This document shows, in pieces, positions 16,482 through 25,150 of a DNA stretch of 64,000 bases (the first letter of the stretch is position 1; every line of letters starts with the position of its first letter). The stretch lies in the NCBI GenBank assembly GCA_029211145.1, contig JARGEQ010000024.1, forward strand, positions 1 to 64,000, read 5' to 3'. The notes under the pieces are model-generated. The model was not told where the DNA came from. It did no database searches and was given only the letters and a program-made list of their open reading frames with translations. This DNA comes from Marinimicrococcus flavescens. GTDB lineage: Bacteria > Pseudomonadota > Alphaproteobacteria > Geminicoccales > Geminicoccaceae. A program made the translations under genes and the position numbers.

Positions 16482-17693
16482 ATGTGGCGTCTCGTCCTGC
16501 AAGGGGCGCTTCTCGCCATGGCGCTCGTGCCGGCCACGCTCGTGGCGCAGACCGCGCCACTCGAGATCCCTCTTACCTTCTTCGCCACCGGGACCCAGCC
16601 GCGCCTGCCCTTGTCGCTGGCCGAGCCGGTCCTCGAGGACGAGGGGCTGCAGGGCGCGCGCCTGGGGCTCGAGGACAACCGGACCACCGGACGGTTCCTC
16701 AAGCACGACTACCGATTGAGCGAGCGTGTCGTGCCGCGCGGGGCCGATCCGCGGGCCGCCTTCGCCGAGGCGCTGGAGACGGGCGAGCGCCTCTTCGTGG
16801 CGCATCTGCCGGCCGACGCCCTCCTGGCGGTCGCGCCGCTGGCCGAGGAGGCGGGAGCCGTCATCCTGAGCACCCGCGCCGAGGACGACCGGCTGCGCAC
16901 CGAGCAATGCTCGACGGCCGTTTTCCATGTGGCACCCTCGCGCGCGATGAAGGCCGACGCGCTTGCCCAGTATCTCTTGTGGAAACGCTGGAGAAGCTGG
17001 CTCTTGGTGTACGGCTCGCATCCTGCGGACGCGCTGCTCGCCGAGGCCTACCGCCGCGCGGCCACGCGCTACGGCGCCAAGATCGTGGCGGAGAAGGTCT
17101 TCGAGGACACTGGCGGGGCGCGGCGCACCGACAGCGGCCATGTCCAGGTCCAGCGCCAGCTCCCGGTCTTCACCCAGGACGCGCCCGAGCACGACATCGT
17201 CCTCGCCGCCGACGAATCCGACGTGTTCGCCGAGTACCTGCCCTATAATGGCTGGCTGCCGCGACCGGTCGCGGGCAGCGCCGGCCTCGTGCCGAGCGCG
17301 TGGAGCCGGGTGCATGAGCAGTGGGGCGGAACGCAGCTCCAGCGCCGCTTCGAGGCCTTCGCCGGACGGCCCATGGCAGAAGGCGACTACAATGCCTGGA
17401 CGGCGGTGCGCGCCTTCGGCGAGGCGGTAACCCGCACCGGCAGCGCCGATCCGGCAGAGCTGCGCGCCTATCTCCTGAGCGACGCGTTCCAGCTCGGCGC
17501 CTTCAAGGGCCAGGCCTTGAGCTTTCGTAGCTGGAACCAGCAGATGCGCCAGCCGATCCTCCTGGTAACGCCGCGCATGCTGGTATCGGTGTCGCCCCAG
17601 GACCAGTTCCTGCACCGGCGCACCCCGCTCGATACGCTGGGCCATGACGAGCCCGAGAGCCGCTGCCGGCTGAACCCCGAGGAGGCACCATGA
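16482..17693 (+). CDS. PQQ-dependent alcohol dehydrogenase-associated ABC-type substrate-binding protein
   Basis: A 403-residue exported protein (signal peptide ending near VAQTAP, residue 22) of the branched-chain amino acid binding-protein fold. The phrases LEIPLTFFATGTQPR, GARLGLEDNRTTGRFL and the C-terminal QPILLVTPRMLVSVSPQ fit the TIGR03863-type family that co-occurs with PQQ alcohol dehydrogenases. GGGAGG precedes the ATG. The next gene starts within its stop codon (ATGA). In other organisms an ABC ATPase and permease follow; neither is present after the propeller gene here, so what it delivers ligand to is unclear. Confidence 0.85.
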   Translation: MWRLVLQGALLAMALVPATLVAQTAPLEIPLTFFATGTQPRLPLSLAEPVLEDEGLQGARLGLEDNRTTGRFLKHDYRLSERVVPRGADPRAAFAEALETGERLFVAHLPADALLAVAPLAEEAGAVILSTRAEDDRLRTEQCSTAVFHVAPSRAMKADALAQYLLWKRWRSWLLVYGSHPADALLAEAYRRAATRYGAKIVAEKVFEDTGGARRTDSGHVQVQRQLPVFTQDAPEHDIVLAADESDVFAEYLPYNGWLPRPVAGSAGLVPSAWSRVHEQWGGTQLQRRFEAFAGRPMAEGDYNAWTAVRAFGEAVTRTGSADPAELRAYLLSDAFQLGAFKGQALSFRSWNQQMRQPILLVTPRMLVSVSPQDQFLHRRTPLDTLGHDEPESRCRLNPEEAP

Positions 17694-18658
17694 CCAAGCG
17701 CGCTCTGCCCGTGGCCGCGATGGCCCTGCTGCTGGCCGGTGCCGCCGCCGAAGCCCGCGAGATCTACGTCTCGAACGAGAAGGGCAACAGCATCACCATC
17801 ATCGACGGCGCCAGCCTCGAGGTGAGCGCGACGGTGCCGGTCGGCAACCGGCCGCGAGGCATCGCGCTAAGCCCGGACGGCCGGCACCTCTACATCTGCG
17901 CCTCCGACGACGACATCATCCAGGTCCTCGACACGCAGAGCCGCAAGATCGTGGCCCAGCTTCCTTCCGGCCCCGATCCCGAGCTGCTCGACCTGTCGCC
18001 AGACGGCAGCCTGATCTACGTCGCCAACGAGGACGACAACATGGTGACGGTGGTCGACGTCGCCAGCCGCAACGTCGTGGCGGAGATCCCGGTGGGGGTG
18101 GAGCCCGAGGGGATGGGGGTCAGCCATGACGGGCGGTGGGTCGTCAACACCTCCGAGACCACCAACATGGCGCATTTCATCGACAGCGAGAGCCTCGAGA
18201 TCACCGACAATGTCCTGGTCGACCAGCGACCGCGCTTCGCCGAGTGGACTTCCGACGACGCCGAGGTCTGGGTCAGCGCGGAGATCGGCGGCACCGTCTC
18301 GGTGATCGACGCCGCCGCCCGCGGGGTGACGCACAAGATCGCCTTCAGCGTTCAGGGCGTGCCGCGTGAGGCGGTGCAGCCGGTGGGCGTGCGGGTGACG
18401 CGCGACCGCAGCCTTGCCTTCGTGGCGCTGGGACCCGCCAACCGCGTGGCGGTGGTCGACGCGCAGACCTACGAGGTGCTCGACTATCTGCTTGTCGGCC
18501 AGCGTGTCTGGCAGCTCGCCTTCAGCCCGGACGAGGCCTTCATCTACTCTACCAACGGGGTCAGCAACGACATCTCGGTGATCGACGTCGAGGCGCGCAA
18601 GGTGCTCCGCTCGATCGGCGTCGGCCGGTTTCCCTGGGGCGTGGCGGTCCGCGACTGA
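17690..18658 (+). CDS. PQQ-associated YVTN beta-propeller protein
   Basis: A 322-residue exported protein (signal peptide to about residue 22) made of seven YVTN-type repeats of about 42 residues, for example IYVSNEKGNSITIID, LYICASDDDIIQVLD, IYVANEDDNMVTVVD and IYSTNGVSNDISVID. It matches the PQQ-dependent catabolism-associated beta-propeller family. It overlaps the binding-protein gene by four bases and so is coupled to it. Possible roles are scaffold or chaperone for periplasmic dehydrogenase parts; no catalytic residues are visible. Confidence 0.88.
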   Translation: MTKRALPVAAMALLLAGAAAEAREIYVSNEKGNSITIIDGASLEVSATVPVGNRPRGIALSPDGRHLYICASDDDIIQVLDTQSRKIVAQLPSGPDPELLDLSPDGSLIYVANEDDNMVTVVDVASRNVVAEIPVGVEPEGMGVSHDGRWVVNTSETTNMAHFIDSESLEITDNVLVDQRPRFAEWTSDDAEVWVSAEIGGTVSVIDAAARGVTHKIAFSVQGVPREAVQPVGVRVTRDRSLAFVALGPANRVAVVDAQTYEVLDYLLVGQRVWQLAFSPDEAFIYSTNGVSNDISVIDVEARKVLRSIGVGRFPWGVAVRD

Positions 18659-18775
18659 CGCGGCCGGCGCCTGCGGCGACCGAGCTTGACCGGCAGCCCG
18701 CGGCACGCCTACCAGAGCATGGGGGGCCGGTCCCCCGGTCTCGGGGCGGCCGCGAGCAGGAATGACGGGAAAAGC

Positions 18776-19393
18776 ATGAGACGCTGTCTTTGCGCGAGCT
18801 TCCTGGCGGCAGCCTTGCTCGCCCTGCCGACGGGCGCTGCCCTCGGCCAGGCCGTCACGCCGGACTGGCCTTGTGTCCAGCGGCTCGTGCCGGAGCTCGC
18901 GCTCGGGCAGGTCTGGAGCGGGCCGCCCGCTTCCGGCCATGGATGGCAGACGGACCCCGAGACCGCCAGCCTCGCCCTCGAGCTGGCGCGTCGCAAGATG
19001 CCGCTCGACGCGGCCGGCGAGGCGATTGCCTCCTTCGCCGCCGGAGTGCCGGCGGACCAGCGCGCCGCAAGGCTTGCGGATCTGGCAAAGGGCGTGCTCG
19101 AGCTGATCAACGGTGCCCGCGCCGACATGATCCGGGGCATCCGCCGCTATGCGCAGCGCCAACAGGCGCTGGCCACCCGGATCGCCGAGGAGAGCCACGG
19201 GCTGAAGGGCCTGCCGCCGGGTCGCGGGAGCGAGGTGCCGCCCGAGCTGGCCGAGCGCAAGGAGCAGCGCGACTGGGACCTGCGGGTCTACGAGGACCGC
19301 CAGGCGCTCCTGCGTCAGCTCTGCGAGGAGCCGGTACTCCTGGAGCAGCGTGCCTTCGCGCTCGGGCGCATGATGGCGGCCAATCTGCCGTGA
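18776..19393 (+). CDS. Exported protein of unknown function, PQQ cluster
   Basis: A 205-residue protein with a signal peptide (hydrophobic residues about 7-24). The mature part starts VTPDWPCVQRLVPELALGQVWSG and is otherwise mostly helical and charged, with two Cys (about residue 33 and near the C-terminus in RQLCEEP). I do not recognise a named family. The next gene's GTG overlaps its stop (GTGA), so these genes form one unit with the two that follow. The setting, between a PQQ propeller gene and pqqABCDE, suggests a periplasmic accessory function. Confidence 0.75.
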   Translation: MRRCLCASFLAAALLALPTGAALGQAVTPDWPCVQRLVPELALGQVWSGPPASGHGWQTDPETASLALELARRKMPLDAAGEAIASFAAGVPADQRAARLADLAKGVLELINGARADMIRGIRRYAQRQQALATRIAEESHGLKGLPPGRGSEVPPELAERKEQRDWDLRVYEDRQALLRQLCEEPVLLEQRAFALGRMMAANLP

Positions 19394-20052
19394 GGTGGCC
19401 CGCCATCGCCCTTGCCGCGGCCGTGCTGCTGCATGGCGCCGTCGTCGCCCCGGCAGCCGGGAGCACCGTCACCGAGCTGGTGTTCGAGCGCGGGCTGCTG
19501 GCCGGCCTGGCAGCCCCCGCCAGGCTCCACTACCGCGTCGAGGCCCGCGGCAAGGACGCGGCCATGCCCTCGGCCGAGGAAGCGCTCATGGAGGTGCGCG
19601 CGGCGGCGGCAGCCGGAGAGAAGGAGATCTGGTTCGACATCCCCTCGGGGGACGCCAGGCGGGAGCTCGGGCCTGTCGCGGCGAGCAGCCAGAATCCGCT
19701 GGTCCTGGTGTTCCTGCAGCGTGACGTCAACGAGATGGGCAGGCGCACAGGCGGCGCCCCGCTCTATTTCCAGCAGCAGATCCGCAAGGCCTTCAATGCG
19801 CCGGCCGAGGCCGAGGCGGTGACGGTGCAGCTCGACGGCCGTGAGCTCGCGGCGACGCGCGTGCGGATCCGGCCCTTTCGCAACGATCCCAACATCGCGC
19901 GCTTCCCGGGCTTTCGCGAGAAGATCTACGAGTTCGTGGTGGCAGACGGCATCCCGGGCGGGCTCTACCGTATCGCCGCCACGACCCCCGATCCGCTCAC
20001 CGGCGAGCTGCTGCTCGAAAAGAGCATGACCTTCAAGGGAATGGAGCGATGA
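19390..20052 (+). CDS. Exported protein of unknown function, PQQ cluster
   Basis: A 220-residue protein starting at a GTG that overlaps the upstream TGA. A signal peptide covers residues 1-24 (PAAGSTVT). The mature part looks beta-rich, with TELVFERGLLAGLAAPARLHYRVEARG at its start and KIYEFVVADGIPGGLYRIAA near the end, and contains no Cys. I do not recognise the family. Its last bases overlap the start of the next gene (ATGA-type). Coupled translation with both neighbours argues that the three proteins act together. Confidence 0.75.
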   Translation: MRWPAIALAAAVLLHGAVVAPAAGSTVTELVFERGLLAGLAAPARLHYRVEARGKDAAMPSAEEALMEVRAAAAAGEKEIWFDIPSGDARRELGPVAASSQNPLVLVFLQRDVNEMGRRTGGAPLYFQQQIRKAFNAPAEAEAVTVQLDGRELAATRVRIRPFRNDPNIARFPGFREKIYEFVVADGIPGGLYRIAATTPDPLTGELLLEKSMTFKGMER

Positions 20053-20399
20053 GACGGCTGACGCGGGCGCTTCTGGCCGGCGCCCTGCTTGCCCTTCCGG
20101 GCACCGCAGGGGCCGCCCCCGCCGACTATCCGACGGAGGCGGTGGCTGACTATGTCTTCGGCTGCATGGCGACCAACGGCTCGACCCAGGAGGCGCTGCG
20201 CCGCTGCTCCTGCTCCATCGACCACGTCGCCCGCGAGGTCCCCTGGGAAGACTATGTGAAGGCGGAGACGGTGCTGCGCATGCGGCTCGTGCCGAGCGGC
20301 AACGACCAGGTCACCATGTTCCGCACCTCGCCCTGGGCGCAGGAGATGGTGGACAGGCTGCGCAAGGCGCAGATCGAGGCCGAGTTCGAGTGTTTCTAG
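20049..20399 (+). CDS. Small exported Cys-containing protein, PQQ cluster
   Basis: A 116-residue protein with a signal peptide ending near GAAPAD (residue 23). The mature part has four Cys: FGCMATNG, then CSC in RRCSCSIDHVA, then a C-terminal ECF. Cys spacing suggests two disulfides or metal binding. I recall similar small proteins near methanol dehydrogenase genes, but cannot name a family. It overlaps the upstream gene and is followed after 41 bases by a LysR regulator. Confidence 0.75.
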   Translation: MRRLTRALLAGALLALPGTAGAAPADYPTEAVADYVFGCMATNGSTQEALRRCSCSIDHVAREVPWEDYVKAETVLRMRLVPSGNDQVTMFRTSPWAQEMVDRLRKAQIEAEFECF

Positions 20400-20440
20400 G
20401 CGTTCCGCCATAGCGGCGGCGGGCGGTGCGGAGGGGCGGG

Positions 20441-21424
20441 ATGCTCAATCTCCACCAGCTGCGGATCTTCTGGGCGGTGGCCCACAGCCCGTCGCTGACC
20501 CGCGCCGCCAAGCAGCTGGGCCTCACCCAGCCGTCCATCTCGCAGCAGCTGGCGCGGCTCGAGAGCAGCCTTGGCGGCCGGCTGTTCGACCGCATCAACA
20601 ACCAGCTCGTGCTCACCGACGCCGGGCACTTCCTGTTGCGGCGGGCCGAGTCCATCCTGGCCGAGGTGGACGAGACGGAGGCGGGCCTCGCCGAGTTCCG
20701 GCTGGGCCGGCGCGGGCGGATCGCGGTCGGTGCCCTGGCATCGCTGGCCCGATGCCTGCTCCCCCAGGCCTATCGCGAGGCGCTGCGCGAGCTGCCGGAC
20801 CTGGAGATCGACGTGCACGAGCTGGCGCCGGCCGAGGCGCTCGAGCAGCTCTACGGCCGCAACCTCCAGATTGCTCTCCTGTCCTCCTACTCGCTGCCCG
20901 GCAACAGGGTGTCGTTCTCGCGGATCGAGCTGACCCAGGACCCTTATGCGCTGGCAGTGCCACGCGGCCTGGACCTGGCCGCCATACGCGACCCGGAGCG
21001 CGAGCTGGACAGCGAGCAGCAGCGGCTCTTGTACCGCTGCATCCAGTTCAACTTCGGCAACCTGCACAACCGGCGCATCGAGGAATGGTACCGCCGGGCC
21101 CTGCCCCGCCACACCACGGTCGCGACCTGCCGGACCTACGAATCGGCCCTTGCCATGGTCGAGGCCGGCCTCGGGGTGGCGCTGGTGCCGCTGCTCACCA
21201 CCCGGCTGAACGGGCGCCTGCTGTTCGACGTCGAGCTCTACCCGGCCCCCGGCCTCGAGCGCCCGATAGTGGCGCTGGTGCCGCCGCAATATCGCCGCGT
21301 GCAGCCCTGGCAGTGCTTCATCGCCGCCCTCGAGAGAGCGGGGGCGGCTCTCCAGCCGCCAGCACTGCCCAGCCCGCCGCCTTTCCTCCGCGCGGCAGCC
21401 GACCCCGCCCCTGCCCGGCCGTGA
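20441..21424 (+). CDS. LysR-type transcriptional regulator
   Basis: A 327-residue regulator with the standard LysR helix-turn-helix at residues about 3-62 (LHQLRIFWAVAHSPSLTRAA then LGLTQPSISQQLARLE) and a substrate-binding domain from about residue 92. GGAGGGGCGGG directly precedes the ATG at 20441. It reads toward pqqA, 119 bases downstream, and may control the pqq genes and the preceding periplasmic set. The last 30 residues are a Pro/Ala-rich tail without clear structure. The inducer is unknown. Confidence 0.88.
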   Translation: MLNLHQLRIFWAVAHSPSLTRAAKQLGLTQPSISQQLARLESSLGGRLFDRINNQLVLTDAGHFLLRRAESILAEVDETEAGLAEFRLGRRGRIAVGALASLARCLLPQAYREALRELPDLEIDVHELAPAEALEQLYGRNLQIALLSSYSLPGNRVSFSRIELTQDPYALAVPRGLDLAAIRDPERELDSEQQRLLYRCIQFNFGNLHNRRIEEWYRRALPRHTTVATCRTYESALAMVEAGLGVALVPLLTTRLNGRLLFDVELYPAPGLERPIVALVPPQYRRVQPWQCFIAALERAGAALQPPALPSPPPFLRAAADPAPARP

Positions 21425-21543
21425 TCGGCGCGCCCGGCCATAGGCCGCGCTTATGGCAGCCAAAGCCTGCGCGAGGCGCGGTGTCTGGCACAGTAGCGGG
21501 TGCTGGCCGATGGACCGGCCGGCGCTGACAGGGAGCACCGACC

Positions 21544-21633
21544 ATGAAGACCAAGAAGAGCTGGAGCGCGCCCAAGGTCACCTCCACGCCGGTGGGCATG
21601 GAAGTGACGATGTATCTGCCGGCCGAAGCCTGA
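21544..21633 (+). CDS. pqqA: PQQ precursor peptide PqqA
   Basis: A 29-residue peptide, MKTKKSWSAPKV followed by TSTPVGMEVTMYLPAEA. The required Glu (E20) and Tyr (Y24) stand in the E-x-x-x-Y spacing that PqqE cross-links during PQQ synthesis. GGGAGCACC lies before the ATG. pqqB starts 11 bases after the stop. The peptide is a little longer at its N-terminus and more Lys-rich than the common 23-24-residue forms. Confidence 0.93.
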   Translation: MKTKKSWSAPKVTSTPVGMEVTMYLPAEA

Positions 21634-21644
21634 TCGCGATCGGC

Positions 21645-22583
21645 ATGGCCGCCGGTCGCGGTGCCGGCCCGCGCCTGCTCGTGCGGGTGCTGGGTGCTGC
21701 GGCCGGCGGCGGCTTTCCGCAGTGGAACGACGGCAGCCCGGCCTCGCGCCGGGCCCGCGCCGGTGACCCGGCGGCGCTGCCGGCGAGCCAAGCCTCCATC
21801 GCGCTCAGCACCGACGGCGAGAGCTGGGTCCTGGTGAACGCCTCGCCCGACCTGCGCCAGCAGATCGAGGCCAATCCGCCGCTACAGCCCCGGCTCCCCG
21901 GGCGCTCCTCGCCGATCCGCGCGGTGCTCCTCACCAACGGCGACGTCGATGCCGTGGCGGGGCTCCTGTCGCTGCGCGAGGGCACGGCGTTCGACCTCCT
22001 CGCCCATCCCCGCGTGCTGCGCACGCTGGACGCCAACCCGATCTTCGAGGTCTTGAGCCGGGCACTGGTCCGCCGCCTGCCTCTGGCGGTCGACGAGCCC
22101 AACGAGATAACGCGGCCGCTGGTGGTCGTACCATTCGCGGTGCCCGGCAAGCTGCCGCTCTATCTCGAGGACGGCCGGAGCGAGGATCTCGATACCGGCG
22201 CGCTCGACGGCGACGCGCTGGGCCTCGAGATCCAGTGCAGCGGCGCGCGGCTGGTCTATCTGGCCAACTGCGCCGCCCTCCCCTCCTGGCTGGTCGAGCG
22301 CATCGCGGGCGCCGACCTGCTCTTCATGGACGGCACGCTGTGGCGCGACAACGAGCTCATCGCCCAGGGCCTCGGCCGCAAGACCGGCCGCCGGATGGGG
22401 CATATCAGCATGAGCGGCCCGGAAGGTGCGGTAGCGCGGCTGGCGGAGACCGCCATCGGCCGCCGGGTGTTCATCCATATCAACAACAGCAATCCCGCCC
22501 TTCTCGCCGACAGTCCCGAGCGCAGGGAGCTTGCCGCGTCGGGCTGGGAGGTGGCGCAGGACGGCATGGAGATCCGCCTATGA
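21645..22583 (+). CDS. pqqB: PQQ biosynthesis protein PqqB
   Basis: A 312-residue metallo-beta-lactamase-fold protein. Near the start LVRVLGAAAGGGFPQWN is the PqqB signature. NGDVDAVAGLLSLREG stands where other members have the metal-ligand His block, as usual for this family, and later come DLLFMDGTLW, GHISMSGPEG and FIHINNSNP. PqqB is thought to hydroxylate the cross-linked Tyr during PQQ formation. The ATG at 21645 just follows pqqA; longer upstream frames run through pqqA and are not credible. It overlaps pqqC by four bases. Confidence 0.92.
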   Translation: MAAGRGAGPRLLVRVLGAAAGGGFPQWNDGSPASRRARAGDPAALPASQASIALSTDGESWVLVNASPDLRQQIEANPPLQPRLPGRSSPIRAVLLTNGDVDAVAGLLSLREGTAFDLLAHPRVLRTLDANPIFEVLSRALVRRLPLAVDEPNEITRPLVVVPFAVPGKLPLYLEDGRSEDLDTGALDGDALGLEIQCSGARLVYLANCAALPSWLVERIAGADLLFMDGTLWRDNELIAQGLGRKTGRRMGHISMSGPEGAVARLAETAIGRRVFIHINNSNPALLADSPERRELAASGWEVAQDGMEIRL

Positions 22584-23353
22584 GGCGCTATGCAGGACTG
22601 GCGAGTGCGGAGGAGCTCGAGAAGGCGCTGCGCGAGATCGGGGCGGAGCGCTACCACAACCTCCACCCCTTCCACCGCCTGCTCCACGGCGGCCGCCTGA
22701 ACCGGGGACAGGTGCAGGCGTGGGCGCTGAATCGTTACTACTACCAAAGCCGCATCCCCATGAAGGACGCGGCCCTTCTCGCCCGCTGCACCGACCCCGG
22801 GCTGCGCCGCGAATGGCTGCAGCGGATCCTCGACCATGACGGTGCGCCGGGCGGGCGCGAAGGCGGCGAAGGCGGCATCGAGCGCTGGCTGCGGCTGTGC
22901 GAGGGGCTGGGACTGGACCCGGTCTATGTGGGCGGCGAGACGGGAATCCTGCCCGCTGTACGCTTCGCGGTGGATGCCTACCGGCATTTCGTGGCCGAGC
23001 GCTCGCTCCTCGAGGCCGTGGCAAGCTCGCTCACCGAACTGTTCGCGCCGGGGATTCATGCGGAACGAATTCCTGGCATGCTGGCGGGCTACGACTTCGT
23101 CAGCGAATCGATGATGGGGTACTTCCGAATCCGCCTGACGCAGGCGCCGCGGGACTCCGGATTCGCGCTGGATTACGTCAGGGAGCATGCCGATTCGCCG
23201 GAGAGCCGGGAAGCCGTCTGCAACGCCCTGATTTTCAAGTGCGACGTGCTCTGGGCCCAGCTCGACGCGCTGCACCACGCCTATGTGCTGGGCGGCGGAA
23301 TCCCGGCAGGAGCGTTCGTGCCGGAGGACATGACGGGCAGGGCGGCGTCATGA
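22580..23353 (+). CDS. pqqC: Pyrroloquinoline-quinone synthase PqqC
   Basis: A 257-residue helical oxidase that performs the final ring closure and eight-electron oxidation to PQQ. Conserved motifs include YHNLHPFHRLLHGG, WALNRYYYQSRIPMKDAALLAR, RILDHDG, and AVASSLTELFAPGIHAERIPGM. It starts inside the pqqB stop (ATGA) and overlaps pqqD by four bases. Length is near the family norm of about 250. Confidence 0.94.
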   Translation: MRRYAGLASAEELEKALREIGAERYHNLHPFHRLLHGGRLNRGQVQAWALNRYYYQSRIPMKDAALLARCTDPGLRREWLQRILDHDGAPGGREGGEGGIERWLRLCEGLGLDPVYVGGETGILPAVRFAVDAYRHFVAERSLLEAVASSLTELFAPGIHAERIPGMLAGYDFVSESMMGYFRIRLTQAPRDSGFALDYVREHADSPESREAVCNALIFKCDVLWAQLDALHHAYVLGGGIPAGAFVPEDMTGRAAS

Positions 23354-23652
23354 GGCGGATCGACGAGGAGGCCGTGCTGGCGCTCCAGCCGTGGGTGCGC
23401 CTGCAGCACGACCGGCGCCGCGACCGCTGGGTGCTGCTGGCGCCCGAACGGGTGCTCTTTCCCTGCCCCGTCGCCATGGCGGTGCTGACACGGCTCGGTC
23501 CGGACCGGCGGTTCGGGACCATTCTCGATCTCCTGGCGGACGAGTACGAGGCGCCGCGCGAGGCGATCCGGGCTGATGTCGAGGCGATGCTGGCGGAGCT
23601 GATCGCACGAGCCTACTTGCGGACCAGCGCAAAGGAGGCTGCCCATGACTGA
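23350..23652 (+). CDS. pqqD: PQQ biosynthesis chaperone PqqD
   Basis: A 100-residue RiPP-recognition-element protein that presents PqqA to PqqE. The winged-helix-like pattern is visible as PWVRLQHDRRRDRWVLLAPERVLFP followed by a helical C-terminal half. It overlaps pqqC by four bases and pqqE by eight, and its order in the operon is canonical. Confidence 0.9.
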   Translation: MRRIDEEAVLALQPWVRLQHDRRRDRWVLLAPERVLFPCPVAMAVLTRLGPDRRFGTILDLLADEYEAPREAIRADVEAMLAELIARAYLRTSAKEAAHD

Positions 23653-24796
23653 CACGAGCGAGCGGCGGCAGGACGATGCCAAAAGCCGCTCCCCCTGGAC
23701 CGAGCCGCCGATGGGGCTGCTGGCCGAGCTGACCCACCGCTGCCCGCTGCAATGTCCCTACTGCTCCAATCCGCTGGAGCTCGAGCGACGCGCGGACGAG
23801 CTCGCCACCGCCGACTGGCTCCGGGTCTTCGAGGAGGCCGGCGAGCTGGGTGTGTTGCAGCTCCACCTCTCGGGGGGCGAGCCCATGCTGCGCCCCGATC
23901 TTCCAGAGCTGGTGCGCGGGGCCCGCGCCGCCGGTCTCTATGTGAACCTCATCACCTCGGGCGTGAGCCTCGACGAGGCGCGGGCGCTGGCGCTGCGCGA
24001 GGCCGGTCTCGACCATGTGCAGCTGAGCTTCCAGGGAGCGCAGCCGGAGCTGGCCGACCGGATCGGCGGCTTTCCGGGCGGCCATGCGCGAAAGCTGGCG
24101 GCGGCCAGGGCGGTCGGCAGGGCGGGCAGGGCGCTCACGGTCAACGCGGTGGTCCACCGCCAGAACCTCGACCAGCTCGAGGGCATGATCGAGCTGGCGC
24201 TCGAGACAGGGGCGCAGCGGCTGGAGGTAGCCCATGTCCAGTATTACGGCTGGGCGCTGCGCAACCGCGCGGCGCTGATGCCGAGCCGGGCGCAGATGGA
24301 GGCCGCGACCGCGACGGTGCACCAGGCCCAGGCGGCACTCGCGGGGCGGCTGGTGATCGACTATGTGACCCCCGACTACTGGGCGCGCCGCCCCAAGCCC
24401 TGCATGGGCGGCTGGGGCCGCAACGTGCTGAACGTGACCCCCTCGGGCCGTGTCATGCCCTGCCACGCCGCCGCAGCCATCCCGGGCCTGCGCTTCGAGA
24501 GCGTGCAGGAGCGCGGGCTGCGCTGGATCTGGGAGGAGAGCCCGGCCTTCCAGCGGTTCCGCGGCACCGACTGGCTCCCCGAGCCCTGCCGCTCCTGCGA
24601 GCGCCGCGAGATCGACTTCGGCGGCTGCCGCTGCCAGGCGATGCTGCTGACCGGCGATCCTGCCGCCACGGACCCTGCCTGCGAGCTCTCGCCCCATCAC
24701 GCCCTCCTGCGCGAGCTGGCCGAGGGCGAGGCGACGGGCGAGCCGCCGGCGTTCGCCTACCGGAAGTTCAAGAGCCGCGAGCCGGCCGACGCGTGA
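23645..24796 (+). CDS. pqqE: PqqA peptide cyclase PqqE (radical SAM)
   Basis: A 383-residue radical SAM/SPASM enzyme that forms the Glu-Tyr carbon-carbon bond in PqqA. The SAM cluster Cys are C33-x3-C37-x2-C40 in HRCPLQCPYCSNP; SGGEP follows near residue 78. C-terminal auxiliary-cluster Cys include PKPCMGGWG, VMPCHAA, PCRSCERR and GGCRCQA. It is the last gene of pqqABCDE; no pqqF/G protease gene follows. Beyond it lies a long gene-free stretch. Confidence 0.94.
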   Translation: MTDTSERRQDDAKSRSPWTEPPMGLLAELTHRCPLQCPYCSNPLELERRADELATADWLRVFEEAGELGVLQLHLSGGEPMLRPDLPELVRGARAAGLYVNLITSGVSLDEARALALREAGLDHVQLSFQGAQPELADRIGGFPGGHARKLAAARAVGRAGRALTVNAVVHRQNLDQLEGMIELALETGAQRLEVAHVQYYGWALRNRAALMPSRAQMEAATATVHQAQAALAGRLVIDYVTPDYWARRPKPCMGGWGRNVLNVTPSGRVMPCHAAAAIPGLRFESVQERGLRWIWEESPAFQRFRGTDWLPEPCRSCERREIDFGGCRCQAMLLTGDPAATDPACELSPHHALLRELAEGEATGEPPAFAYRKFKSREPADA

Positions 24797-24861
24797 AGCG
24801 CGTCTTCGATAGATGGGCCATGGCGGGGCCGCTGCCTCGGGCGGGCAACGGGATCGAGGTA

Positions 24862-25150
24862 GGGGCGCTGCGCACGGCTTTCTTTTGCTGTTTTCTCTCA
24901 GTTGGCGGCGGTGAGGGTTCACCGGATCTTCAGCTTTTCCGGCGATCCTGCTGGTGGGGGCGTCTGCCGCCACGCTCGCCCTGCGGCTCTTCCTTCAGCA
25001 GGATCCGAAGATGACAAGGGTAACGGTCGACCAAAGATGAGCGATGGCAGGATGAGTGGCGCCAATGGTGCCCTGCCCGCCAGACACCGCCGGCGACTCC
25101 GAAAGGCGAATAAACCTGGCCGCGCGCAGCGCCTTGCACGGCACCGGAAC
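24862..25150 (+). repeat. Dispersed repeat, copy 2 of 3
   Basis: It shares with copy 3 a longer left part (from GGGCGCTGCGC at about 24863 through GGCGGCGGTGAGG) and with both other copies the 57-base core at 24917-24973. The second conserved block starts at 25118 (GGCCGCGCGCAGCGCC). Insertions and deletions between blocks are multiples of three across the copies. It lies directly after pqqE in the same orientation. Confidence 0.65.

Noticed and set aside
21425-21543. A TGGCAC...TGC sigma-54-like promoter before pqqA
   Set aside because: The spacing between the GG and GC elements is 13, not the required 10 bases.
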